Shown piece by piece: positions 55,857 through 64,000 of a stretch of 64,000 nucleotides of DNA. Made by a program: the position numbers and the translations under genes. Under the pieces are notes generated by a model that saw only the letters and a program-made list of their open reading frames with translations, did not search any database and was not told where the DNA came from. Position 1 is the first letter of the stretch. Each line of letters opens with the position of its first letter. This DNA comes from Alcaligenaceae bacterium SAGV5 (GTDB taxonomy: Bacteria > Pseudomonadota > Gammaproteobacteria > Burkholderiales > Burkholderiaceae_B): positions 1,488,001-1,552,000 of the forward strand of contig SPDP01000001.1 of assembly GCA_009360345.1 (NCBI GenBank), read 5' to 3'.

Positions 55857-56775
55857 GCCCATGAGCGACCTCATCCGCCGACTGACCCTGCGCCACCTGC
55901 GCCTGCTCGTCATGCTGGGCGAACTCGGCAGCGTCACGCGCACGGCCCAGTTGCTGCACATCACCCAGCCCGCCGTCTCCAAGGCCATCCGCGACCTGCG
56001 CGATATCCTGCAGGACCCGCTGTTCGAGCCCACTCCCGACGGATTGGCCTGGACGGCCGCCGGCAAGGCGACCCTGCAGCGGGCTCGCGCGATCCTGCGC
56101 AACGTGGAAGACCTGGAGCGGGATACCGCCCGCCGCGGCCGCGCCGGCGACTCGCCGCTCGGCCTGGGCCTGACCCGCATCGCCGAAGCGGTGGTGGCGA
56201 CGGCCCTGCCCTATGCCCTGGCCGAAGGGGGCGTGCGCGTCAGCCTGCGCCACGGCACGCGCGAGCAGATGCACAGCGAACTCGCGGCCAAGTCCATACA
56301 TATGGCGTTCGGGCGTTGCGACGCGGGATTCCGCCTGCCCGACTTCGAGTACCACCCGCTGTACAGCGAAAGCTACGCGGTCGTGTGCGGCCGCCAGCAT
56401 CCGCTGGCGGGCAGGACGGCCAGCCTGGAAGAACTCTCGGGCCAGACCTGGGTACTGCCCCCGCCGGGCACCTTCGCCCACCATCTGGTAGAACAGGCGT
56501 TCCTGGCCGAGAACCTGACGCCGCCCGCGCCCGGCATCGTCTCCACGCTGGGGCCGGGCGATATCCGGCTGGTGGAGACCCAGCCGGTGCTGGCGCTGGC
56601 GCCGCGCAGCGAGGCGCGGCGGCTGGTGGAATCAGGCACGGTGTCCTGCGTGGAAGGACTGGCGCTGCCGCCGCAGCAGATAGGCGCCATCCTGCTGCGC
56701 GCCGGCGAGCGCCACCCCGCCTGCGAACTCGCCATCCGGATGCTGCGCGCCGGACCCGAAGCCGGGGAAGCCTAG
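55855..56775 (+). CDS. LysR-type transcription regulator of the sulfatase region
   Basis: A 306-residue LysR protein (GbpR-like): the winged helix is [51 protein letters not shown], followed by an effector domain. Two ATG codons, 55855 and 55861, are in frame; a near-palindrome overlaps the first. It diverges from the receptor-sulfatase-ThDP operon and converges with a 4-base overlap on the aldehyde dehydrogenase gene, so it may control either sulfatase operon. Confidence 0.87.
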   Translation: MPMSDLIRRLTLRHLRLLVMLGELGSVTRTAQLLHITQPAVSKAIRDLRDILQDPLFEPTPDGLAWTAAGKATLQRARAILRNVEDLERDTARRGRAGDSPLGLGLTRIAEAVVATALPYALAEGGVRVSLRHGTREQMHSELAAKSIHMAFGRCDAGFRLPDFEYHPLYSESYAVVCGRQHPLAGRTASLEELSGQTWVLPPPGTFAHHLVEQAFLAENLTPPAPGIVSTLGPGDIRLVETQPVLALAPRSEARRLVESGTVSCVEGLALPPQQIGAILLRAGERHPACELAIRMLRAGPEAGEA

Positions 56776-58199
56776 ACCTGCGTGATGAACTTGGTCACCA
56801 GGTAGCCGTCGAAGGTCTCGGTGCCGCCCTCGGTTCCCATCCCGCTGTCCTTGATCCCGCCGAAAGGGATTTCCGCCGGACCCATGCCGAAATGGTTGAT
56901 GTTCACCATGCCGGCCTCCAGCCCGTCGGCCACGCGCGTGGCCGTCTTCAGCGACTCGGTGAAGACGTATGAAGCCAGGCCGAACGGCAGCGCGTTGGCG
57001 CGCCGCAAGACCTCGTCCTCGGTGTCGAAGGGCACCACCGGCGCCACCGGGCCGAAGGGTTCCTCCTGCATGATGCGCGCATCGTCGGCCAGGTCCGCCA
57101 GCACCGTCGGGGCGAAGAAAAACCCCTGTCCGTCGCGCCGGCCACCGCCAGTCACGACGCGGCCGCCCCGCCCCACCGCGTCCTCGACCAGCGCAGCCAT
57201 CGCGGCCACGCGGCGGGGGTTGGCCAGCGGCCCCATCTGCGTGTTTTCTTCCAGGCCGTCGCCCAGCCGGGTCCCGGCCATGGCTTGCGCGAAAGCATCC
57301 AGAAAACGCGGATAGGCGGCCCGCTGGACATAGAAGCGGGTCGGCGACACGCACACCTGGCCGGCATTGCGCAGCTTGAAGCGCGCCAGCATCGCCGCCG
57401 CCCGGTCGATGTCGGCATCGGCGAACACCAGGACCGGGGAATGGCCGCCCAACTCCATCGTCGTCCGCTTCATGTGCGCGCCCGCCAGCGCGGCCAGTTG
57501 CTTGCCCACCGGCACCGACCCGGTGAAGGAAATCTTGCGCACGGCCGGCGCGGTGATCAGGTGGCGGGAAATCGCCGCGGGATCGCCCCAGACGATGTTG
57601 AACACACCGGGCGGAAAACCGGCATCGTGGAACAGCTCGGCGATCGCGACCACCGCGCTGGGCGATTCCTCGGGTCCCTTCAGGATCAGCGTGCAGCCGG
57701 CCGCCAGCGCGGCGGCCACCTTGCGGATGGCCTGCGCGAACGGGAAGTTCCATGGCGAGAAGGCCGCGCATACGCCGATCGGCTCGCGCACCACCCATTG
57801 CCGGACGCCGGGCTGGCGCGGCGGGATCACGCGGCCGTAGATGCGCCGGCATTCCTCCGCGTGCCACTCCACGTGCTCGGCGCAGGACTCGACCTCGACC
57901 AGGGCCTCGGCCAGCGGCTTACCTTCGTCCAGCGTGATGTCCCGAGCGATCCGCGCGGCGCGCGCGCGGACCAGCGCCGCCACCTGCCGCAGCAGGTCGG
58001 ACCGCGCCAGCGGAGAAGTGCGCCGCCAGCCGGGAAAGGCGCGCTCGGCGGCGGCGATGGCACGATCCAGTTCGGCCGCGCCCACGTGCGGCAGACGGCC
58101 GATGATCTGGCCGTTGGCCGGGTTGATCACCTCGCCGCCGGGGCCGCCGGCGTCCTCGATGAATTCGCCATCGATGTAGAAGGACAGCTTGCGGTACAT
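56772..58199 (-). CDS. NAD(P)-dependent aldehyde dehydrogenase (succinate-semialdehyde type)
   Basis: A 475-residue ALDH. It has the nucleotide-binding [21 protein letters not shown], the general base in [12 protein letters not shown], the catalytic cysteine in [12 protein letters not shown], and [14 protein letters not shown]. The subfamily is GabD-like, but the aldehyde is unknown. The ATG at 58199 follows AGGAG by 7 bases; an in-frame ATG at 58229, overlapping the receptor stop, is an alternative. It is the last gene of the second sulfatase operon. Confidence 0.88.
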   Translation of the reverse strand: MYRKLSFYIDGEFIEDAGGPGGEVINPANGQIIGRLPHVGAAELDRAIAAAERAFPGWRRTSPLARSDLLRQVAALVRARAARIARDITLDEGKPLAEALVEVESCAEHVEWHAEECRRIYGRVIPPRQPGVRQWVVREPIGVCAAFSPWNFPFAQAIRKVAAALAAGCTLILKGPEESPSAVVAIAELFHDAGFPPGVFNIVWGDPAAISRHLITAPAVRKISFTGSVPVGKQLAALAGAHMKRTTMELGGHSPVLVFADADIDRAAAMLARFKLRNAGQVCVSPTRFYVQRAAYPRFLDAFAQAMAGTRLGDGLEENTQMGPLANPRRVAAMAALVEDAVGRGGRVVTGGGRRDGQGFFFAPTVLADLADDARIMQEEPFGPVAPVVPFDTEDEVLRRANALPFGLASYVFTESLKTATRVADGLEAGMVNINHFGMGPAEIPFGGIKDSGMGTEGGTETFDGYLVTKFITQV

Positions 58200-58225
58200 A
58201 TCCGTGCTCCTGGTTCCAAGATTCG

Positions 58226-59203
58226 TCATTGCGCCGTCACGCCCAGTTTCCTGATCAGCGGTCCGTATACGGACGCGTCCCGCTCCATCTCGGCGCGGGT
58301 CTGCTCGGGAGCCGGTACGCGGATCTCCACGCCGCGCTTGCCGTAGTTGCCGCGCAGCGCCGCATCGTCCATCGCCATGCGGATCTCCTTGTTGATGTGG
58401 GCGGCCAGCGCGTCGGACATCGTGCCCGGCGCGAACACCGAGAACACCGTCGACGGAATCGACCCGGGCTTGCCGCCGGCCTCGGCCAGCGTCGGCACCT
58501 CGGGCATGAAGCCGCTGTGCTGGTCCGCCCCGCTCACCAGCACCTTGATCTTGCCGCCCTGCGCCTGCTGGCTCATCACCAGGCCGCCCGCCATCAAGGC
58601 GTCGACCTCGCCGCCCAGCAGCGCGGTCAGCGCGGGCGCCACGCCCTTGAAGGGCACGTAGGTGAAATCCACGCCCTCGGAAGCGGCCAGCATGGCGATG
58701 CCCAGGTGGGATACGTGGCCATTCCCGCCGGTGCCGACGTTGATGGCGCCGCGTCCGGTGCGCGCCTTCTCCATGAAGCCCTTGTAGTCGTTCACGCCCA
58801 GGCTGCTGCGCACGGCCACGTACAGGTCGATGTGGCCGACGTCCGCAACGGGCTTGAGCTCCTTGCGCCAGTCGTAGGGCAGGTTGGCGTACAGGAAGGG
58901 ATTGGCGACCAGCGCCAGCCGGTCGACCATCAGCAGGGTCGAACCGTCGCCCGCCGACTTCGCCACGTTGCCCGCGCCGATGATGGCGTTGGCGCCGGGC
59001 TTGTTCTCCACCACGAACACCTTGCCGGTACGCCTGGCGAGCTGGTTGCCCAGGTCGCGGGCCAGCACGTCGGGCTCGGTGCCCGGGGGATAGGGAACGA
59101 CGATGCGGACCTGCTCAGGCCCCCAGGGCGTTTCGGCCCGGGCCGGCAGGCACAGGGTGCAGGCCAGCGCGAGAAAGACGAAAAGAGACTTCAGACTTGC
59201 CAT
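58226..59203 (-). CDS. Bug-family (TctC-like) solute-binding protein
   Basis: A 325-residue periplasmic receptor with a Sec signal peptide ([23 protein letters not shown], to about residue 23). The mature start [39 protein letters not shown] and [20 protein letters not shown] are family hallmarks. It sits between the second sulfatase and the aldehyde dehydrogenase, so its ligand is probably the operon substrate. No TctA/TctB genes are nearby. Confidence 0.88.
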   Translation of the reverse strand: MASLKSLFVFLALACTLCLPARAETPWGPEQVRIVVPYPPGTEPDVLARDLGNQLARRTGKVFVVENKPGANAIIGAGNVAKSAGDGSTLLMVDRLALVANPFLYANLPYDWRKELKPVADVGHIDLYVAVRSSLGVNDYKGFMEKARTGRGAINVGTGGNGHVSHLGIAMLAASEGVDFTYVPFKGVAPALTALLGGEVDALMAGGLVMSQQAQGGKIKVLVSGADQHSGFMPEVPTLAEAGGKPGSIPSTVFSVFAPGTMSDALAAHINKEIRMAMDDAALRGNYGKRGVEIRVPAPEQTRAEMERDASVYGPLIRKLGVTAQ

Positions 59204-59259
59204 GATGCTCTCCGAAAACGGCGACGCCGGGACACCCCGGCCACCACGAGGAAGCGGGC

Positions 59260-60855
59260 TCACCAGCGCCCGATGACGATGTTCATCATGCGTTCGTGCG
59301 CATGCGTGCGGGCGGCGACCTGCTCGAAGGTCTCGGTGCAGCGGCGCTGGCGGCGCCAGTTCCAGTCGCACAGCGCCTCGCCCATGCGGCGCAGGACCGG
59401 CGCGGCCCAGGCCTCTTCGGCCAGGTCGCGCAACTCGCCCGGATCCTCCCGCAGATCGAACAACTGCGGACGGAACCCCTGCCAATAGATGAATTTGTAG
59501 CGGCCGTCGGCCAGCATCATGCCGTTGCACCCGGTCACGCCGCGGTCGAGGAACAGCCGCGCCTCGCGATAGGCGTAGTCGAGGAAACCAACGGCGAATT
59601 CCCGTGGGGGCGTTCCCGCCTGGCCGCGCACCCAGGGCAGCAGCGACAGCCCCTCGACGCGATGCGCGGGTACCGGCAGACCCAGCGCATCCAGGATGGT
59701 GGGTACCACGTCCACGCATTCGGCCGTCTCGGCCACGGCCTGGCCGCGCCGCGCATCGGCGGCGGACGACGGGTCGTAGACGATCAGCGGCACGCGCACC
59801 GCCCCTTCGAAGAAGTACTCCTTCTCTCCCAGCCAGTGGTCGCCTTGCAGGTCGCCGTGGTCGGAACAGAAGACGATCAGCGTGTCGCGCAGGCGGCCCG
59901 CGCGTTCCAGGTGGTCGAGCAGGCGGCCGACGTGGTCGTCGATCTGCTTGACCAGCCCCATGTAGACGGGCCGCACGGCGCGCCAGACTTCGTCCTGCGC
60001 GAACGACAGGGACTCCTCGTGGCGCTGGTAGGCGCCGTGCACCGGGTGGGGCCGCTCGCGCTCGGCCTGGCCGCGCACCGGCGCGGCGGCATCCCGCGCC
60101 GAATACATGTCGTGGTAGGGCGCGGGCGCCTTGTAGGGCCAGTGCGGCTTGATGTAGGACAGGTGCAGCACCCACGGCTGCTCGCCCTGCCCGGCGATGA
60201 AATCGATCGCCCGGTCGGTCAGGTAGGCGGTCTCCGAATCGCGCTCGGCCACCCGCGCCGGCAGGCCCGCGTTGCGCAGCAGCCAGCCCGTGGCGAAGCT
60301 GCCGTCCGGGCCCGTGCTGCCGATCACGTCGCGCTCCCAGGGCCGGTCGCGGTCGTAGCCGTGCTCGATCAGGTATCGGCGATAGCCGCTGCCCGCGTCC
60401 ATCTCGAAATGGCCGTCGTAGCGTTCCAGCACCTTGAAGCCGCCTTCCATCAACCGCTCGCCGGCCGCCCCTTCGGCCGACAGGCCGCGCGCGGCCAGCC
60501 CCCGCCGGTCCGGCACGAAATGGGTCTTGCCCAGCAGCCAGCAGTCGCGGCCCGCCTCGGCCAGGTAGTCGCCCAGGCTCCATTCGTCCGCCGGCATGGG
60601 CACGCGGTTCCAGGTCACGCGATGCGAGCCGGGATAGCGGCCGGTGTAGTACGAGGTGCGCGACGGCCCGCACACCGCGGCGCTGACATAGGCGCGCTCG
60701 AAGCGCGCGCCCATCCCGGCCAGGCGGTCGATGTTGGGGGTGTGCAGGGCGCCGCCCCCGCCATAGCACGACAAGGCATCCGCCCGCAGTTGGTCGCACA
60801 TGATGAACAGCACGTTGCGCGCCGCATGGGTGGGGGTCTCGTTCGGCGCGTTCAT
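59260..60855 (-). CDS. Type I sulfatase (second)
   Basis: A 531-residue sulfatase with the formylglycine motif at C62 (VCGPSRTSYYTGRYPG), a metal site near the N-terminus (LFIMCDQLRADAL) and VFCSDHGDLQGDHWLGEK. There is no signal peptide. It is only distantly like the sulfatase at 53343 and closer to the choline/aryl-sulfatase group. Its ATG overlaps the FAD hydroxylase stop by 4 bases (ATGA). Coupling to a flavin hydroxylase suggests a sulfated aromatic, but this is inference. The C-terminus is longer than in the first. Confidence 0.88.
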   Translation of the reverse strand: MNAPNETPTHAARNVLFIMCDQLRADALSCYGGGGALHTPNIDRLAGMGARFERAYVSAAVCGPSRTSYYTGRYPGSHRVTWNRVPMPADEWSLGDYLAEAGRDCWLLGKTHFVPDRRGLAARGLSAEGAAGERLMEGGFKVLERYDGHFEMDAGSGYRRYLIEHGYDRDRPWERDVIGSTGPDGSFATGWLLRNAGLPARVAERDSETAYLTDRAIDFIAGQGEQPWVLHLSYIKPHWPYKAPAPYHDMYSARDAAAPVRGQAERERPHPVHGAYQRHEESLSFAQDEVWRAVRPVYMGLVKQIDDHVGRLLDHLERAGRLRDTLIVFCSDHGDLQGDHWLGEKEYFFEGAVRVPLIVYDPSSAADARRGQAVAETAECVDVVPTILDALGLPVPAHRVEGLSLLPWVRGQAGTPPREFAVGFLDYAYREARLFLDRGVTGCNGMMLADGRYKFIYWQGFRPQLFDLREDPGELRDLAEEAWAAPVLRRMGEALCDWNWRRQRRCTETFEQVAARTHAHERMMNIVIGRW

Positions 60856-62507
60856 GCGGCGGCCTCCAGGACCGGCGTGGCGGATGCCGGCTCGGGCAGG
60901 GCCGGAAGGAATTCGGCGACGAAACGCTCCAGCGCGCCGCGCAGATCGGCGTGCCTGCCGGCCGCCGCCACGTAGCGATCGGGACGCAGCAGCACCCAAT
61001 CGGCACCCGCCGCCGCGAACCAGCGGTGCAGCGCATTCTCGGTATCTTCGAGCAGGCTCATGCCGGCGGGGACTGCAGGGCGCGAACCCGGCGCGGGACC
61101 GCTGCGGGGCAGCGCGACGGCGGCCAGCCGGCAGTCCAGGCGCCGCAGCGCCTCGCCCAGCCGGTCCGGAAGCGCCACGGCAGGCGCGCGCACCAGCAGC
61201 GCGAACCCGGGGCCGAGCGCATCGTCGAGCTTCTGGAAATCGCCGCCGTCCTTCTCCACCATTGGCTGGATGAACATGCGGCCGACACGGTCGTCGCGCG
61301 CCGCCTGGCCGCTGTCCTGCACGACCCCGGCGCGATACCGGGGCATGGGCTTGAATTTCATCTGCAGCACGTAGTCGCGCACGGCCGGTATGCCGCGGAT
61401 GGCGCCGAAGAACGCATCGCGCAGCCAGGCCAGCCACCGGTTGCGCAGCGACAGCACCGCGCCGAACCGGTCGGCCAGGTCGATCATCGCCTTGGCATGG
61501 GCGTGCCGCTCGTCATGGTAGGACTGCAACGCCTCCGGACGCAGGCGGCCGCCAACGATCCACGCGACCTTCCACGCAAGGTTGCAGGCGTCGCGCAGGC
61601 CGGCGTTGAGCCCCTGCCCGATCCAGGGCGGCGTGAGGTGGGCCGCGTCGCCGGCCAGACAGACGCGTCCGACCACGAAGGACCCGGCAATGCGCGAATG
61701 ATGGGTGTAGACGCGCGCGCGGATCACGTTCAACGCGTCCGGATCCGGCACGTGCGGCGCCAGCAGTTCGCGCACCTTGGCCGGGTCGAGGATCTGGCTT
61801 TCGTCCTCGCCGTCGAACAGCATGAACTCCCAGCGGCGCAGGCCATACGGCAGCTTCAGGCAGACATAGGGACGCGCGGGCTCGCAATGCAAGGCGGTAT
61901 AGGGCGCGTCCAGGGGGTCCTGGTCGCACTCGATCACCACCCATTTGTGGGCGTGGGTCTGGCCGCCGAAGGGCAGCTTGAGCAGCCCTTCGCGCACGGT
62001 GCTGCGGCCGCCGTCGGCGGCCAGCAGGTAGGCGGCGCGCACCTTTCGTTCGCCGCCGTCTTCGCGACGCAGCGTCGCGGTGACGCCGCCCTCGTCCTGC
62101 TCCAGCGCCACCAGTTCCACGCCCAGCTCCAGCGCGACGTGGGGAAAGCGCGCCAGGCCGGCGCGCAGGGTCTGTTCGCCCAGGGGCTGCGAGAACAGGT
62201 TGCGCCGGTACCAGCCGAACTCGCGCGTGGCGGGCAGGATCTCGGCGAAGCATTGCTTGCGGGCGCCGTACATGCGCATGGGCACGTTCTGGATCATGTC
62301 GCGCAGCATGGCCTCGGCCAGGCCGGCGGCCTGGAAGGTGCGCATGGCCTCGTCGTCCAGGCCTACCGCGCGTGGATATTCCAGGATCGCCGGACTGCGG
62401 TCGACCAGCAGCGTGCCGACCCCGTAGGTACCCAGCAGGTTGGCCAGCGTCGCGCCCACCGGACCGGCGCCGACGACCAGCACGGGCACGTCGCAAGACT
62501 TGTTCAT
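60852..62507 (-). CDS. FAD-dependent aromatic hydroxylase (MhpA-like)
   Basis: A 551-residue class A flavoprotein monooxygenase, paralogous to the one at 32678. The fingerprints are VLVVGAGPVGATLANLLG at the N-terminus, AADGGRSTVREG near residue 165 and GRVCLAGDAAHLTPPWIGQG near 280, with a C-terminal thioredoxin-like part (VLLRPDRYVAAAG). The two proteins share RDYVLQxKFKPxPR. It hydroxylates a phenolic acid with NAD(P)H and O2. It is followed by the second sulfatase (ATGA overlap) and preceded by a NIPSNAP gene. Confidence 0.87.
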   Translation of the reverse strand: MNKSCDVPVLVVGAGPVGATLANLLGTYGVGTLLVDRSPAILEYPRAVGLDDEAMRTFQAAGLAEAMLRDMIQNVPMRMYGARKQCFAEILPATREFGWYRRNLFSQPLGEQTLRAGLARFPHVALELGVELVALEQDEGGVTATLRREDGGERKVRAAYLLAADGGRSTVREGLLKLPFGGQTHAHKWVVIECDQDPLDAPYTALHCEPARPYVCLKLPYGLRRWEFMLFDGEDESQILDPAKVRELLAPHVPDPDALNVIRARVYTHHSRIAGSFVVGRVCLAGDAAHLTPPWIGQGLNAGLRDACNLAWKVAWIVGGRLRPEALQSYHDERHAHAKAMIDLADRFGAVLSLRNRWLAWLRDAFFGAIRGIPAVRDYVLQMKFKPMPRYRAGVVQDSGQAARDDRVGRMFIQPMVEKDGGDFQKLDDALGPGFALLVRAPAVALPDRLGEALRRLDCRLAAVALPRSGPAPGSRPAVPAGMSLLEDTENALHRWFAAAGADWVLLRPDRYVAAAGRHADLRGALERFVAEFLPALPEPASATPVLEAAA

Positions 62508-62526
62508 CCCTGTTCTCCGATGCGCC

Positions 62527-62823
62527 TCAGGCCTGCGCGAGGATGCGGCTTTCCTGCCGCACCAGCAGGTGCCGGACCGACTTGCGGAAGGCGGCGAACT
62601 CGGCGTCCGCGGCCAGCACCGCGCGGCGGCTGGCGCGTTCGTCCAGCGATTCGTAGGCCCACAGGAAGATGAGCTGGTTGAGCTCGCCGGTCTCGGACTG
62701 GTAGAGGCCGGCCAGGTTGCCCAGGATGCGCGTCTGCAACGCCTGGGCGGATTGTTTGTAGATGCGCAGGTATTCCGCGCCGCCGCCCGGCACCAGCGTG
62801 TAGGTCCGCATTTCCACCATCAT
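62527..62823 (-). CDS. NIPSNAP-family protein
   Basis: A 98-residue dimeric alpha-beta-barrel (ferredoxin-like) protein: MMVEMRTYTLVPGGGAEYL, then LAGLYQSETGELNQLIFLWAYESLDERASRR. NIPSNAP proteins are often found in catabolic operons; their role is poorly known. The ATG at 62823 has GAGGAG 9 bases upstream; an ATG at 62832 would leave no spacing to that site. It lies between the hydrolase and hydroxylase genes, 13 and 19 bases away. Confidence 0.82.
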   Translation of the reverse strand: MMVEMRTYTLVPGGGAEYLRIYKQSAQALQTRILGNLAGLYQSETGELNQLIFLWAYESLDERASRRAVLAADAEFAAFRKSVRHLLVRQESRILAQA

Positions 62824-62836
62824 GATGTGCATCTCC

Positions 62837-63685
62837 TCAGGGCGCGGGGGCCGCGCCCAGAAACTCCGTGACCGCCCGCGCGACCCGCTCGGGCTGGTCG
62901 TCGTGGACGTAGTGGCCCGCATCGGGGATCTCCCGCCAGGCAACCGCGGGATTGCGCGCCTCCATGGCCTGGGCGGTCGCCACGCTCAGGTAGTCCGACC
63001 GGCCGCCGCGCAGGACCAGCGTGGGGCAACGCAGCGCCTCGACCGGCGGCCACAGGTCGACCACCCGGGCCGGGTCGGGATCGAGCCGGGCGGCCTTGAT
63101 GCCCGCATGGTCATAGCGCCAGCGCAGGCGGCCGCCATCCGGCTCCAGCATGTGGCGCAGCCGCGCCGCGATGGCCTCGGGGGTCACCGTGGGCCGGATC
63201 TCGCGCATGAAGGCCTCGGCTTCGCCCCAGTCGGCGAAGGACTCGGGCGTGCGGGACAGTTCCGCGCGGATACGCCGGGCGCCATCGCTGTCGTCGAAGG
63301 CGCCCGGTCCGGCGTCCTCGACCACCAGCCTGCGCACCCGGTCGGGATGGGCGGCGGCGTAGACGATGGCATTGATGCCGCCCATGGAGTGCCCGAGCAG
63401 GTCGAAACGGGACAGCCCCAGTTGTTCGGCCACCGCGCGCACGTCCTGGACGTAGGCATCGGTGTAGTAGTTGTGGCCCGGGTCCCAGTCGCTCTGTCCG
63501 CGGCCGCGATGGTCGAGCGCCAGCACCCGGTAGCCGGGCTGCAGCGCGCCGGCCAGCCCCTCGAAGGTGTCGGCGAAGCTGCGTATGCCGTGCAGCATCA
63601 GCACCGGCCAGCCGTCGGCATCGCCCCAGTCCGCGACGTGCAGGTTCAGGCCCGCGCAACGGACAGTATGGTCGCGGCGGTCCAT
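62837..63685 (-). CDS. Alpha/beta hydrolase
   Basis: A 282-residue hydrolase with the nucleophile elbow GHSMGG, the oxyanion-side HGIRSFADTFEGL and the catalytic histidine in DAGHYVHDDQP. It is like meta-cleavage-product or ester hydrolases (MhpC-type), which split the ring-opened product of catechol cleavage. The operon has no obvious ring-cleavage dioxygenase, so an ester or enol-lactone substrate is also possible. It starts 1 base after the stop of the upstream DUF1185-like gene. Confidence 0.83.
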   Translation of the reverse strand: MDRRDHTVRCAGLNLHVADWGDADGWPVLMLHGIRSFADTFEGLAGALQPGYRVLALDHRGRGQSDWDPGHNYYTDAYVQDVRAVAEQLGLSRFDLLGHSMGGINAIVYAAAHPDRVRRLVVEDAGPGAFDDSDGARRIRAELSRTPESFADWGEAEAFMREIRPTVTPEAIAARLRHMLEPDGGRLRWRYDHAGIKAARLDPDPARVVDLWPPVEALRCPTLVLRGGRSDYLSVATAQAMEARNPAVAWREIPDAGHYVHDDQPERVARAVTEFLGAAPAP

Positions 63686-63686
63686 G

Positions 63687-64000
63687 TCAGTTCAGCCCGT
63701 CGCCGACGATGTCGCCCGCCTTCAAGCCGCCCAGGCGGGCATGCAGCCGGCCGCGCGTGGCGAAGGCAAAGGCGATCAGCACTTCATCGCGGTTGGGCGC
63801 ATCGTTGAACATGGCCGACACCGTGTCGTAGTGGGAGCGCACGTACAGCGCGTCCTTGTGCGCCAGCGGAATGTCGATGACCGTGCCCGGGCCGCCGCGC
63901 TTGCCGGTGGACGGCACCCACGACTGGCCGCCGCCCAGGGCGTCGCGCACGGGGTTGGCGAACACCGTGGTCAGGAGCGCGTTGCCGTGCTCGTACTCGC
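63687..64000 (-). CDS. DUF1185 / amino-acid-synthesis-family-like protein (3' part only)
   Basis: The last 104 or so codons of a gene that continues past the window. The visible part (EHGNALLTTVFANPVRDALG, GGPGTVIDIPLAHKDALYV, RSHYDTVSAMFNDAPNRDEV, RGRLHARLGGLKAGDI) matches the conserved core of the DUF1185 (AA_synth) family. These small proteins are often found beside amidohydrolases or flavin monooxygenases in catabolic clusters; their reaction is not established. No start codon is inside the window. Confidence 0.7.
   Translation of the reverse strand, partial: EYEHGNALLTTVFANPVRDALGGGQSWVPSTGKRGGPGTVIDIPLAHKDALYVRSHYDTVSAMFNDAPNRDEVLIAFAFATRGRLHARLGGLKAGDIVGDGLN

Overview
This window is GC-rich chromosomal DNA of a betaproteobacterium, most likely Alcaligenaceae (Bordetella or Achromobacter type). 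The evidence is the hopanoid/squalene hpnC-hpnD-hpnE cluster beside alr-radA and clpB, an AcnB-type aconitase, DUF4148 and CzcE-type periplasmic proteins, several Bug-type solute receptors, and a very large filamentous-haemagglutinin-like protein. No transposase, integrase, phage gene or CRISPR array was recognised. The window splits into a housekeeping block, an accessory surface/secretion region and two catabolic regions.

1-7238 is housekeeping: the start of hpnE, then hpnD and hpnC (squalene synthesis, minus strand), a divergent alr-radA pair, and clpB behind a candidate heat-shock promoter. A tRNA-Gly(GCC) follows at 7421.

7421-31566 is accessory. It holds a secreted CYTH-like protein and then a compact cell-surface-signalling locus: a periplasmic STN/TonB_C protein, a FecI-type ECF sigma factor, a FecR-type anti-sigma regulator, a 4373-residue two-partner-secretion exoprotein, and a second ECF sigma factor. 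The layout resembles the Vre (PUMA3) system of Pseudomonas aeruginosa. The fecR-like and exoprotein genes share an equally spaced upstream block (GCGGGTT-N13-GTGTCTTCCAGA), a candidate promoter for the local sigma factor. A MocR regulator, GNAT, AhpD-like and azoreductase-like genes, a second tRNA-Gly(GCC) and a TorF-type outer-membrane protein follow. Then comes a TpsB transporter gene that is truncated before its last beta strands and runs into a CzcE-like gene. The exoprotein therefore has no intact partner here.

31708-43248 is an aromatic-catabolism region. A minus-strand group encodes a Rieske oxygenase, amidase, Bug receptor, VOC extradiol dioxygenase, IclR regulator and FAD hydroxylase. 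A plus-strand operon encodes LigA, LigB, a signal-less NMT1-fold protein and an atypical SDR, and a MarR regulator closes the region. Related sites near the Rieske, lig and marR promoters suggest a local MarR regulon.

43397-51672 holds acnB, a Tat/lipoprotein serine hydrolase, and a tcuR-tcuA-tcuB tricarballylate/citrate-type oxidation unit without a tcuC transporter.

51688-64000 is a second catabolic region built around two formylglycine-type sulfatases. One operon is Bug receptor, sulfatase and ThDP enzyme, divergent from a LysR gene. The other is a DUF1185-like protein, alpha/beta hydrolase, NIPSNAP protein, FAD hydroxylase, sulfatase, Bug receptor and aldehyde dehydrogenase. Overlapping stop and start codons tie sulfatase genes to neighbouring catabolic enzymes, which suggests use of sulfated, probably aromatic, compounds; the substrate cannot be read from sequence.
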